A stretch of DNA of 21,518 bases from an uncultured Oscillospiraceae bacterium (GTDB lineage Bacteria; Bacillota; Clostridia; Oscillospirales; Ruminococcaceae). How positions within the stretch are numbered: position 1 is the first letter of the stretch; each line of letters opens with the position of its first letter. Under the pieces are notes generated by a model. It was not told the origin of the DNA and did not search any database. It saw nothing but the letters and a program-made list of their open reading frames with translations. The translations under genes and the position numbers were made by a program. Shown in pieces: positions 7,097 to 13,353 of the stretch. Where the stretch lies: the NCBI GenBank assembly GCA_934513685.1, contig CAKSWY010000035.1:1-21518 (forward strand), in the 5' to 3' direction.

Positions 7097-7142
7097 ACAG
7101 CGCGGGGAAACGGCCTGCCAATCGGCCTCTTCCCCGCGCTGT
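7097..7142. terminator. Strong hairpin between dtxR-family gene and TIR-STING promoter
   Basis: A perfect 13-bp stem (ACAGCGCGGGGAA at 7097-7109, TTCCCCGCGCTGT at 7130-7142) with a 20-nt loop that includes an inner GGCC pair. T5 follows 5 nt later on the plus strand, but no T-run follows on the minus strand, where it would be needed to end the feo/dtxR transcript. It may still stop or stabilise that transcript. Confidence 0.5.
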
Positions 7143-7215
7143 GTGCATTTTTATTGTGAAATATCGTTTGCCCGGCCGAGATTTGGCAAAATCCGTGTTT
7201 CAGGCTGCCGGGCGC

Positions 7216-7566
7216 TCAGCCCTTCAGGCAGAGATAACTCTCGTCGCTCACCGCGTGTTTCATGCGGCAGGCGTCCTGCCGGGCCTGTTCCGGCGCAACC
7301 CCGGCCTTCTGCAGCATCTGCTCAAAGAACAGCTGCTTTTCGTGGTTCGCCATGGCGGCCGCCTTGCCGGTTTCGGTCAGGCGCAGCACCCGGCCCTCCA
7401 TGACCAGAAAGCCGCTCTCACACAGGCTGCCCACCGCCCGGCAGACGCTGGCCCGGGTCACACCCATGGCGCGGGCCAGATCCACCGAGTGAACTGTCTC
7501 CATACTGCCCTCCAGCAGCAGCATGGCCTCCAGATAATCCCGGCCGGCACAGCTCAGCTCCTCCAT
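7216..7566 (-). CDS. DtxR-family metal-dependent transcriptional regulator (short MntR-like form)
   Basis: A DNA-binding repressor expected to bind DNA when loaded with Fe2+ or Mn2+. At 116 residues it is the short form: a winged helix (HSVDLARAMGVTRASVCRAVGSLCESGFLVMEG, helix-turn-helix about 26-46) and a dimerisation/metal domain, without SH3 domain. Compared with DtxR/MntR, ligand positions appear as Asp10, Glu13, His75, Cys100 and His104. The usual Glu before the last His (DACR-x-EH in most relatives) is Lys103 here. AAGGAG lies about 10 bp upstream of the start. It is the last gene of the feo cluster, 88 bp after the FeoB-associated gene with a strong hairpin between. It is the obvious candidate to bind the GGTTAG-N6-CTAACC boxes, which resemble IdeR/DtxR sites. 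Choice of metal is not decided by sequence. Confidence 0.9.
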   Translation of the reverse strand: MEELSCAGRDYLEAMLLLEGSMETVHSVDLARAMGVTRASVCRAVGSLCESGFLVMEGRVLRLTETGKAAAMANHEKQLFFEQMLQKAGVAPEQARQDACRMKHAVSDESYLCLKG

Positions 7567-7595
7567 CCGTTCACGCTCCTTCGTCTTGAAACAGC

Positions 7596-7633
7596 CCGAG
7601 GGCCGCTGTAATTGGTTTTACAGCGGCCCTCGG
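7596..7633 (-). terminator. Intercistronic 16-bp hairpin before the dtxR-family gene
   Basis: A perfect 16-bp inverted repeat (7596-7611 with 7618-7633) with a 6-nt loop. On the minus strand it is followed by GCTGTTTC, a weak T-tract. It may be a leaky terminator that lowers regulator expression relative to FeoB, or an mRNA-stability hairpin. Confidence 0.55.
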
Positions 7634-7654
7634 CCCTACGGCGTTCGCCGTCTG

Positions 7655-7822
7655 TCATTTCTTTTCTTCCGGATGGCACATGCCTGCGCAGGCACAGCCG
7701 CCGCAGCTGTCGCCGCAGGAGCAGCCACCCTTTCCGTTCTTATGGTTCCGGATGGAGGTACCCACAATGGCCACAAACACACCCAGAACGATCAGCCCAA
7801 TCACGATGGTAGGAAGATTCAT
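7655..7822 (-). CDS. FeoB-associated Cys-rich membrane protein
   Basis: A 55-residue protein. It has one N-terminal membrane helix (LPTIVIGLIVLGVFVAIVG, residues 3-21) and a cytoplasmic tail with six Cys (CSCGDSCGGCACAGMC) ending PEEKK. This matches the FeoB-associated Cys-rich family (PF12669), found next to feoB in Firmicutes and thought to help iron transfer, though its biochemical role is not settled. AAGGAG lies 8 bp before the ATG. It starts 77 bp after the feoB stop on the same strand, so it belongs to the feo transcript. The Cys pattern could bind Fe2+ or an FeS cluster (inference). Confidence 0.9.
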   Translation of the reverse strand: MNLPTIVIGLIVLGVFVAIVGTSIRNHKNGKGGCSCGDSCGGCACAGMCHPEEKK

Positions 7823-7899
7823 AGCGTACTCCTTTCAGAAGCTTTTTAAATTTCTGCGCCGGCCCTTAAGGCGCAGACGCAGAGGGGAAATTCCGGCAA

Positions 7900-10071
7900 T
7901 CAACGGTTGCCCACGGCGTCCACCGCGCTGATGGACAGGTGGTCGTTGTTGTACTTGTTCTTGCGGAACATCATATAGAGCAGGAACACCAGAGCGATGA
8001 CGGCAGCCACAGTGCCCAGACCGACGCTCACTTCGCCGGTGATCAGGCCGCCCAGCTGGTAAACGATCAGGGCGATCAGGTAAGCAAAGCCGCACATATA
8101 GCCGATGGCAATGGCGGTCCACTTGCCGTTGTTCATCTCGCGCTTGATGGCGCCCATGGCCGCGAAGCAGGGAGCGCACAGCAGGTTGAAGATCATGAAG
8201 GCATAGGCCGAAATCGGGGTGTAATCGGCTGCAACCAGGTTCCAGATCTCATCGCCGTTGTCGGACAGTTCACCTGCGTACTGGTACAGCACACCGAAGG
8301 TAGCAACCACGTTCTCCTTGGCGATCAGGCCGGTGACGGTGGCCACGGTGGCCTTCCAGTTGCCGAAGCCCAGAGGTGCGAAGATCACGCAGATGGCCTG
8401 GCCAATGGCCGCCAGGATGGAGTCGTTGTTGTCCTCGACCATCTGGAGCGCGCCATCCACAAAGCCGAAGCCCTGCAGGAACCACAGCACGATGGTGGAG
8501 GCCACGATCACGGTGCCGGCGCGCTTGATGAAGGACCAGCCGCGCTCCCAGGTGGCGCGCAGCACGTTGTTGGCGCTGGGAATGTGGTAGGTAGGCAGCT
8601 CCATAACGAAGGGAGCAGGGTCACCGGAGAACAGCTTGGTCTTTTTCAGCATGACGCCGGAGATGATGATGGCGGCCACGCCGATGAAGTAAGCAGACAC
8701 AGCCACCAGGCCGCTGCCGCCGAACACAGCACCGGCGATCAGGCCGATGATGGGCATCTTGGCGCCGCAGGGGATAAAGCAGGTGGTCATGATGGTCATG
8801 CGGCGGTCACGCTCGTTCTCGATGGTACGAGAAGCCATAACACCGGGCACGCCGCAGCCGGAGCCGATCAGCATGGGAATGAAGCTCTTGCCGGACAGGC
8901 CGAACTTGCGGAAGATACGGTCCATGATGAAGGCAACGCGGGCCATGTAACCCACATCCTCCAGGATGGACAGCATGAAGAACAGAACCAGCATCTGGGG
9001 AACGAAGCCCAGAACCGCGCCGACACCGGCGAAGATACCGTCTGCCACCAGACCGGTCAGCCAGTCGGCGCAGCCCAGACCCTCCAGAATGGAGCGGGAG
9101 CCTTCCACCAGCCACTCGCTGCCCAGAACGTCGTTGGTCCAGTCGGTCAGGAAGGAGCCAAAGGGGCCCATGGCGATCCAGTACACGGCCCACATGATCA
9201 CCGCAAAGATGGGCAGGGCCAGCACGCGGTTGGTGACGATCTGGTCGATCTTATCGGAGGTGGTCAGGCTGTGCTTGGCCGCCTTCTTCACCACGCAGCG
9301 CTCCACCACCTTGTTGATGTAGGCGTAACGCTGGTTGGTGATGATGCTCTCGGCATCGTCGTCCATCTCGTTCTCACAGTCCTTGATGTGAGCTTCCAGG
9401 TGCTTGGTCAGCTCGCTGTCCAGCTTCAGCTCGGCGATGACCTTCTCGTCGCGCTCGAACAGCTTGATGGCGTACCAGCGCAGGTACTGCTCATCCACCT
9501 TGCCCTGAATGGACTCTTCGATGTGAGCAATGGCATGCTCCACGCTGCCGGTAAACACATGAGGCAGCTCGCCCACCTTGTGAGCCTGGGCAGCGGCGGC
9601 GGCCTTCTCGGCTGCTTCCACGCCGCCCTCGCCCTTCAGGGCGCTGATCTCCATCACCTGGCAGCCCAGCTCGGCAGCCAGCTTCTTCACGTCGATCTTG
9701 TCGCCGTTCTTGCGGACCAGGTCCATCATGTTCACGGCCATCACAACGGGCAGGCCCAGCTCCAGCAGCTGGGTGGTCAGGTACAGGTTGCGCTCGATGT
9801 TGGTGCCGTCCACAATGTTCAGGATGGCGTCGGGCTTCTCCTTCACCAGATAGCCGCGGGCCACAACCTCTTCCAGGGTGTAGGGGCTCAGGCTGTAAAT
9901 GCCGGGCAGGTCCTGAATGACCACGTCCTTGTGGCCCTTCAGCTTGCCTTCCTTCTTTTCAACGGTAACGCCGGGCCAGTTGCCAACGTACTGGTTGGAA
10001 CCGGTCAGATCATTGAACAAGGTGGTCTTGCCGCAGTTCGGGTTGCCGGCAAGAGCAATGGTAATGCTCAT
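7900..10071 (-). CDS. feoB: Ferrous iron transport protein B
   Basis: The Fe2+ permease with a cytosolic GTPase, 723 residues (typical length). The N-terminal G domain shows G1 GNPNCGKT (9-16), G3 DLPG before the usual YSLSPYT, and G4 as NMMD. It is followed by the helical GDI region with charged segments around RWYAIKLFERDEKV. The membrane half contains both Gate motifs: GSGCGVPGVMASRT and, further on, the FIPCGAKMPII stretch with its conserved Cys. The start at 10071 has GGAGGAG 8 bp upstream. The frame is open for 25 more codons, but these run into DtxR box 3 and are not FeoB-like. It lies 140 bp after the second feoA on the same strand, with its own pair of DtxR-type boxes in the gap, so it may be transcribed both from the feoA promoter and from a local one. 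Confidence 0.97.
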   Translation of the reverse strand: MSITIALAGNPNCGKTTLFNDLTGSNQYVGNWPGVTVEKKEGKLKGHKDVVIQDLPGIYSLSPYTLEEVVARGYLVKEKPDAILNIVDGTNIERNLYLTTQLLELGLPVVMAVNMMDLVRKNGDKIDVKKLAAELGCQVMEISALKGEGGVEAAEKAAAAAQAHKVGELPHVFTGSVEHAIAHIEESIQGKVDEQYLRWYAIKLFERDEKVIAELKLDSELTKHLEAHIKDCENEMDDDAESIITNQRYAYINKVVERCVVKKAAKHSLTTSDKIDQIVTNRVLALPIFAVIMWAVYWIAMGPFGSFLTDWTNDVLGSEWLVEGSRSILEGLGCADWLTGLVADGIFAGVGAVLGFVPQMLVLFFMLSILEDVGYMARVAFIMDRIFRKFGLSGKSFIPMLIGSGCGVPGVMASRTIENERDRRMTIMTTCFIPCGAKMPIIGLIAGAVFGGSGLVAVSAYFIGVAAIIISGVMLKKTKLFSGDPAPFVMELPTYHIPSANNVLRATWERGWSFIKRAGTVIVASTIVLWFLQGFGFVDGALQMVEDNNDSILAAIGQAICVIFAPLGFGNWKATVATVTGLIAKENVVATFGVLYQYAGELSDNGDEIWNLVAADYTPISAYAFMIFNLLCAPCFAAMGAIKREMNNGKWTAIAIGYMCGFAYLIALIVYQLGGLITGEVSVGLGTVAAVIALVFLLYMMFRKNKYNNDHLSISAVDAVGNR

Positions 10072-10127
10072 TCGTTTCACTCCTCCGTACTCAATGCGCC
10101 CAGGCGGGCCATGCGGCCCGCGCTGTT

Positions 10128-10145
10128 TGTTAGTCTCAGGTAACA
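10128..10145. promoter_or_regulatory. DtxR/IdeR-type box 3 (upstream of feoB)
   Basis: TGTTAG-TCTCAG-GTAACA: a weaker copy (GTAACA instead of CTAACC) with the same 6-nt spacer, 57 bp upstream of feoB. Two bases separate it from box 4, so the centres are 20 bp apart, on one face of the helix. Confidence 0.6.
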
Positions 10146-10146
10146 A

Positions 10147-10174
10147 AAATTAGTTACCGCTAACCATTCCGCAA
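10147..10174 (-). promoter_or_regulatory. Candidate internal promoter for feoB
   Basis: TTGCGG and TAATTT are separated by 16 bp on the minus strand. The match is only moderate; the main support is the overlap with paired DtxR-type boxes, which would otherwise have no reason to lie between feoA and feoB. Confidence 0.4.
10148..10165. promoter_or_regulatory. DtxR/IdeR-type box 4 (upstream of feoB)
   Basis: AATTAG-TTACCG-CTAACC: the right half-site is perfect and the left matches at 4 of 6. It overlaps a candidate minus-strand promoter (TTGCGG at 10169-10174, 16 bp, TAATTT at 10147-10152), so a bound repressor would block it. Confidence 0.65.
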
Positions 10175-10211
10175 AAAGAAAAGACGTTTTTTCAAAGCAC
10201 GTCCCTGCTTT

Positions 10212-10433
10212 TTACTCAACCTCGATCATCTCTGCGTCGGCCTTGCGCACGCTCAGCTCATAGCCGCGCACGTTCAGCTCCATGGGGTCACCCAGGGGGG
10301 CAACCTTGCGCACATGCAGCTCCACGCCCTTGGTGATGCCCATGTCCATGATGCGCCGCTTCACAGGGCCTTCGCCGTGCAGCCGCTTGACCACCGCGTT
10401 TTCGCCCACCTTCACGTCTTTCAGGGTCTTCAT
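10212..10433 (-). CDS. feoA: Ferrous iron transport protein A (second copy)
   Basis: A small SH3-like cytosolic protein, 73 residues, needed for FeoB activity in species tested. Family features are LKDVKVGENAVVKRLHGEG, then KRRIMDMGITKGVELHVRKVAPLGDPMELNVRGYELSVRKADAEMI, a very typical FeoA sequence. GGAGGA lies 8 bp upstream of the ATG. It follows the other FeoA by 13 bp and precedes feoB by 140 bp in one operon. Confidence 0.95.
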   Translation of the reverse strand: MKTLKDVKVGENAVVKRLHGEGPVKRRIMDMGITKGVELHVRKVAPLGDPMELNVRGYELSVRKADAEMIEVE

Positions 10434-10446
10434 GCTTCATTCCTCC

Positions 10447-10656
10447 TTAAATCATCACCCGGTTTGCCATGGTTTTATCCAGGGCGATCCGGCTGTCCTT
10501 CACCTGAAGGATCAGATCGCCCGAGATTTCACTTACCACGGTGACCGGACTGTCCACCACAAACCCAAGCTCTGCCAGGTGCTGGCGCACCTCGTCCTTC
10601 CCGGTGATTTTACGAATCACGACCGTCTCGCCGGGCTTCGCCATCGTCAACGGCAT
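10447..10656 (-). CDS. FeoA-domain protein (first copy)
   Basis: A FeoA-like SH3 protein of 69 residues and the first gene of the feo operon. It has the fold pattern MAKPGETVVIRKITGKDEVRQHLAELGFVVDSPVTVVSEISGDLILQVKDSRIALDKTMANRVMI, read here in segments: KPGE loop, the HLAELGFV helix, and the terminal RIALDKTMANRV. It differs clearly from the second copy, so it is an old paralogue rather than a recent duplication. Two tandem feoA genes before feoB are common in Clostridia. The start at 10656 follows GGGAGGAGG by 9 bp; an ATG 42 bp upstream is also in frame but lacks a site. DtxR boxes 5 and 6 lie 85-135 bp upstream. Confidence 0.92.
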   Translation of the reverse strand: MPLTMAKPGETVVIRKITGKDEVRQHLAELGFVVDSPVTVVSEISGDLILQVKDSRIALDKTMANRVMI

Positions 10657-10740
10657 CAAGAGGCATCCTCCTCCCAACAAAGTGCGATGAAACGGCACTT
10701 TGCCACATCTCTTTGCAATTCTGACAATTTTTTGCGCAGC

Positions 10741-10758
10741 GGTTAGAACCAGCTAACC
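10741..10758. promoter_or_regulatory. DtxR/IdeR-type box 5 (feo operon)
   Basis: GGTTAG-AACCAG-CTAACC: both half-sites are perfect, as in box 2. It lies about 10 bp downstream of the expected start point of the feo promoter. Confidence 0.82.
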
Positions 10759-10773
10759 TCTGGAACAAGTAAG

Positions 10774-10791
10774 AGTTTACCCCGGCTAACT
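10774..10791. promoter_or_regulatory. DtxR/IdeR-type box 6 (feo operon)
   Basis: AGTTTA-CCCCGG-CTAACT: an imperfect copy that covers the -10 element and most of the spacer of the feo promoter. Its centre is 33 bp from that of box 5, about three helical turns. Confidence 0.6.
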
Positions 10792-10802
10792 AATTTTGTC
10801 AA
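10774..10802 (-). promoter_or_regulatory. Sigma-A promoter of the feo operon
   Basis: On the minus strand, TTGACA (10797-10802), a 17-bp spacer and TAAACT (10774-10779). DtxR box 6 lies within it and box 5 just downstream, which suits repression by metal-loaded regulator. Confidence 0.7.
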
Positions 10803-10839
10803 CCCCCTTTCCGCAAATTTGGGCCGGTTGGATAAAAAA

Positions 10840-10857
10840 AGTTAGCAAGTGCAAACC
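10840..10857. promoter_or_regulatory. DtxR/IdeR-type box 7 (far upstream of feo)
   Basis: AGTTAG-CAAGTG-CAAACC: a degenerate copy with the right half changed at one base, 38 bp upstream of the feo -35 element. It could help looping or simply be a decayed site. Confidence 0.45.
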
Positions 10858-10894
10858 ATATGGGCAAATCCGCCCAAAATTCCGCCCCGCGCAC

Positions 10895-10935
10895 AAAAAG
10901 GCCCAGCCCCGCAGCGGTGCAGGGTTGGGCCTTTT
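10895..10935 (-). terminator. Terminator after the EFR1 gene
   Basis: On the minus strand, AAAAGGCCCA pairs with TGGGCCTTTT, with further pairing inside (CCCTGC/GCGGGG region), and a T5 run follows. It ends the EFR1 transcript before the feo promoter region. Confidence 0.82.
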
Positions 10936-10996
10936 GTCCATATGCGTTTCATTTCGCGGGCAGTACAGAATCCACGCCCGTTTTCTCCTTATCTCC

Positions 10997-11821
10997 TCAC
11001 AGGAAGAACTCCGCCTGGGTGGGCCGGATGAAGTTCTGCTCCAGCATGGCCACGTGGGAGAGGAACGCCGCGTCGTCAAAGTACTTTGCGCCGGTGGGGC
11101 ACTTCTTCACGCAGGCCTGGCACTTGATGCAGATGCCGTTCACCTGGCTCGGGTCCTCGGCCGAAACCGAGCCCATGGGGCACACGGCGGCGCACACGCC
11201 GCACCCATTGCACTTGGCCGGGTCGGTCTTGGGTTTGGCCTTCAGGAACACCGCGGGCTTGCCGTCGGTGCCCTTAGGGGTGTAGTAAGGGGCCGGGAAC
11301 TCGCCCCGCACCTCCACCGGCTGGGCCGGGGCCTCGGTGAGGGCCGCCACCTTTTCGGCCACCTGACGGCCAAAGGCCGCCAGCCCGGCCAGGTCGTCCC
11401 CGTTGGGGCGGCCGGGGGCCAGCTTGGCCGAGAACACGTGCTCGGTGGGCACGCCCGCGCCCGCCACCACGTGGAAGCCGTGGCCTTCCAGCTCCACCTG
11501 CAGCTCCTTCAGGCCGTTGTCAAAATTCCGGTTGCCGAAGGTCACCACCGGCACCGCCAGCGCGCCGCCGCCCACCAGCTTTTCCTGCACATAGGGCAGC
11601 ATCTTGTTGGGCACCCGCCCGGCATACACCGGCGTGGCCGCCACAACCAGATCCCCCGGGCCAAAGGTCTGCACCGCCTGCCGAGCCGCAGGCAGCGTGA
11701 AGTCCACCTCGCACAGCGCGGCGTTCAGCCCCTGGGCAAGGGCCTCGCCGATGGCACGGGCAACCGTCTGGGTGTTGCCGGTGGCGCTGTAATACACCAG
11801 ATGTACCGTCTTGATCTCCAT
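10997..11821 (-). CDS. EFR1-family flavodoxin-ferredoxin fusion protein
   Basis: A two-domain redox protein of 274 residues. Residues 1-160 are a flavodoxin-like domain with the FMN loop YSATGNTQT (11-19) and ATPVYAGRVPNKM. Residues 200-245 are a 2[4Fe-4S] ferredoxin domain with both CxxCxxCxxxCP motifs: Cys204/207/210/214 and Cys231/234/237/241. This layout is that of the EFR1 family; the physiological electron partners are unknown. GGAGG lies 9 bp before the ATG at 11821. A consensus promoter and a candidate MarR operator precede it, and the MarR gene is divergent from it, so it is probably controlled by that regulator rather than by the iron boxes nearby. The C-terminal tail is rich in Phe and ends FFL. 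Confidence 0.94.
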   Translation of the reverse strand: MEIKTVHLVYYSATGNTQTVARAIGEALAQGLNAALCEVDFTLPAARQAVQTFGPGDLVVAATPVYAGRVPNKMLPYVQEKLVGGGALAVPVVTFGNRNFDNGLKELQVELEGHGFHVVAGAGVPTEHVFSAKLAPGRPNGDDLAGLAAFGRQVAEKVAALTEAPAQPVEVRGEFPAPYYTPKGTDGKPAVFLKAKPKTDPAKCNGCGVCAAVCPMGSVSAEDPSQVNGICIKCQACVKKCPTGAKYFDDAAFLSHVAMLEQNFIRPTQAEFFL

Positions 11822-11894
11822 GTTTCGTTTCCTCCATTCGGCGCGTCCGCGCACGCGCTGCCGTCGTTTTCAACTTAGCTACCCGTTGAATAGG

Positions 11895-11907
11895 TTAAGT
11901 TGCTTAA
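11895..11907. promoter_or_regulatory. Candidate MarR operator, EFR1 side
   Basis: TTAAG-TTG-CTTAA, a perfect inverted repeat. It lies just downstream of the expected EFR1 start point (about 11913), inside a longer AT-rich palindromic stretch that extends to 11910. Confidence 0.6.
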
Positions 11908-11919
11908 CTTGTTGAGTTG

Positions 11920-11948
11920 ATTGTATCCCCTTTCGGTGAATTTGTCAA
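11920..11948 (-). promoter_or_regulatory. Sigma-A promoter of the EFR1 gene
   Basis: On the minus strand, TTGACA (11943-11948), 17 bp and TACAAT (11920-11925), near consensus. Its -35 overlaps the -35 of the divergent MarR promoter. Confidence 0.8.
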
Positions 11949-11970
11949 CCGCCGCCGGGTGTGGTATGCT
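11942..11970 (+). promoter_or_regulatory. Sigma-A promoter of the MarR-family gene
   Basis: TTGTCA (11942-11947), 17 bp and TATGCT (11965-11970). The expected start point is about 11977, inside the second candidate MarR operator. Confidence 0.65.
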
Positions 11971-11974
11971 ATTG

Positions 11975-11986
11975 TTAAGCAACTTA
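11975..11986. promoter_or_regulatory. Candidate MarR operator, MarR side
   Basis: TTAAG-CAA-CTTA, the same half-sites and 3-nt spacer as the EFR1-side operator. It covers the expected start point of marR transcription, which suggests autorepression. Confidence 0.6.
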
Positions 11987-12036
11987 CCACCTTCCGCACT
12001 GCTTTGCACAGGGCGCCCCGCCCGGAAAGGACCCCC

Positions 12037-12507
12037 ATGGAACAGCTCTCCATCGCCGAAAAAGCGGACATTCTGCATCAGACGGCCCAGCTCTACCTGT
12101 CCTCCAGTCTGCCCACGGATTACGGCACCGGCCAGCTTTACACCGCCACCGAGGTGCATGCCCTGAAGTACATCATTGAGCACGACGGCAAAACCGCCGC
12201 CGAACTTTCGCTGGATTGGGGCATCTCCCGGGCGGCGGTGTCCCAGCTGATGAAAAAGCTAGAGGCCAAGGGGCTGGTGCAGCGCCGCCCCTACCCCGGC
12301 AGCCGGCGGAAGATGCTGTACCTTCCCACCGAGGCGGGCCTTGCCCTGAACCGCTGCCACACCCAGTACGACACACAGGTGTTCGGCGAAACGCTGGCCC
12401 TGCTGGAAGCACGCTGTCCGCAGGCGGACATTGAGTGCTGCTTCCGCGTGCTGGAACAGTACATTCAGGCGCGCCGCCAGAAGCACTACAACTCCCGGCC
12501 CGAGTAA
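12037..12507 (+). CDS. MarR-family transcriptional regulator
   Basis: A winged-helix regulator of 156 residues, usual MarR length. The core runs from TATEVHALKYIIEHDGKTAAELSLDWGISRAAVSQLMKKLEAKGLVQRRPYPGSRRKMLYLPTEAG, read in pieces: helix 2-3 (TAAELSLDWGIS), recognition helix (RAAVSQLMKKLEAKGL) and wing (PGSRRKMLYLPT). The flanking helices would form the dimer interface. GGAAAGGA lies 7 bp before the start at 12037; the frame is open 40 codons further upstream, but that covers the promoter and operator. Two matching inverted repeats lie in the shared promoter region with the EFR1 gene, so it probably controls both. The ligand is unknown; Cys residues near the C-terminus (ARCPQ, ECCF) could allow redox sensing, but this is speculation. 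Confidence 0.9.
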   Translation: MEQLSIAEKADILHQTAQLYLSSSLPTDYGTGQLYTATEVHALKYIIEHDGKTAAELSLDWGISRAAVSQLMKKLEAKGLVQRRPYPGSRRKMLYLPTEAGLALNRCHTQYDTQVFGETLALLEARCPQADIECCFRVLEQYIQARRQKHYNSRPE

Positions 12508-12685
12508 TCCGGGCCTGCCCGTGCAGCCCGGCCTCTTCCGCGGCGTGTATTCACCAAGCCCAATGCCGGGGCCAGTGCTCGGCCGCAGCGTAGTCCACGC
12601 CAAATACCCAGTGGCGGCACACAGCCGCAGCTTTTTTCAAACGCGGAAAAGCTCCACAACACCAACCCATTCCCCGCTTAAACAC

Positions 12686-12748
12686 AAAAAACGTGCGGTA
12701 CCGCCCGGCCGAAGGTCTCCCCTCGCCTTGCGATACCGCACGTTTTTT
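12686..12748. terminator. Bidirectional terminator between MarR and sortase-like genes
   Basis: ACGTGCGGTA (12691-12700) pairs with TACCGCACGT (12734-12743). An A-run precedes it and a T-run follows, so it can end the MarR transcript on the plus strand and the sortase-like transcript on the minus strand. I see no gene in the rest of 12508-12774. Confidence 0.82.
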
Positions 12749-12774
12749 CTTGTCTTATCGCCGCATCTGCCGCT

Positions 12775-13209
12775 TTACCCCGCCATCTTCACACAGCGCA
12801 CCGTTACGCGGGCCTGGCCGCTGTATGTGCAGGTGAACAGGGTCAAATCCCAATCGCCGCCGGTCATTTTCTCCACGGCGGTGGGGGCCAGCGTCTCCAC
12901 CTGCATGACGGTATACCGGTGTGCAGTGCCGCTCACGTCCGTGAACTCCACCGCGTCCCCCGCCGTCAGCAGGTTCAGCCGGGCAAAATGCTGCTCGTAG
13001 TTGTGGGCCGCGATCACCAGCCCCGCCTCCGGCGTACCGGCGTAGCGGCAGGGTGATGTTTTCAGCGCCGGGTAGCTCCACTCCGCCTGCACCGGAAGCT
13101 CCAGTTCCAGCGAGGGGATGCTCAGCCAGCCCAGCCACTCGGCCCCGTCCAGCGTCAGGGTGTCTGCACCCCGTTCGGCGGGCTCGGCGGCCTTCAGCTC
13201 TTCCAGCAT
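12775..13209 (-). CDS. Sortase-like transpeptidase, N-terminal membrane anchor not found
   Basis: The visible part is a sortase catalytic beta-barrel: LGWLSIPSLELELPVQAEWS, the catalytic His in VIAAHNY (His69 from this start), and LTLFTCTYSGQARVTVRC with catalytic Cys127 and Arg134. The TCxY...R spacing is closest to class B. Sortases normally have a signal/anchor helix before the barrel, but none is present here. The frame is open back to 13359, yet the extra 50 residues are polar and run through the promoter and ribosome binding site of the divergent YitT gene. I give the ATG at 13209 (weak GAGG upstream) as the only practical start; 144 residues results. The gene may be 5'-truncated or a decaying pseudogene. 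No LPXTG-type substrate gene is in the window. Confidence 0.72.
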   Translation of the reverse strand: MLEELKAAEPAERGADTLTLDGAEWLGWLSIPSLELELPVQAEWSYPALKTSPCRYAGTPEAGLVIAAHNYEQHFARLNLLTAGDAVEFTDVSGTAHRYTVMQVETLAPTAVEKMTGGDWDLTLFTCTYSGQARVTVRCVKMAG

Positions 13210-13291
13210 ACGGGCCGCCTCTTTTATCCGCACTGCTTTGGGCAGGCTGCTGCCTTTTTGCGAAAAAGTTTGCGTGTTCTTTTCAAAGTGC

Positions 13292-13320
13292 TTGTTCCGG
13301 GCCGCCAAAGAGGCTAAAAT
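13292..13320 (+). promoter_or_regulatory. Sigma-A promoter of the YitT-family gene
   Basis: TTGTTC (13292-13297), 17 bp and TAAAAT (13315-13320), giving a leader of about 27 nt that contains the AAGGAGGA ribosome binding site. Confidence 0.6.
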
Positions 13321-13353
13321 GGAAAGGCAGCCATGTGTTAAGGAGGAAGCAAT

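Noticed and set aside
7939..10143. A 734-codon plus-strand open frame opposite feoB
   Set aside because: It is a shadow of feoB produced by high GC content. Its translation is a low-complexity His/Gln/Gly/Ala series with no family features, while the minus strand encodes a complete FeoB.
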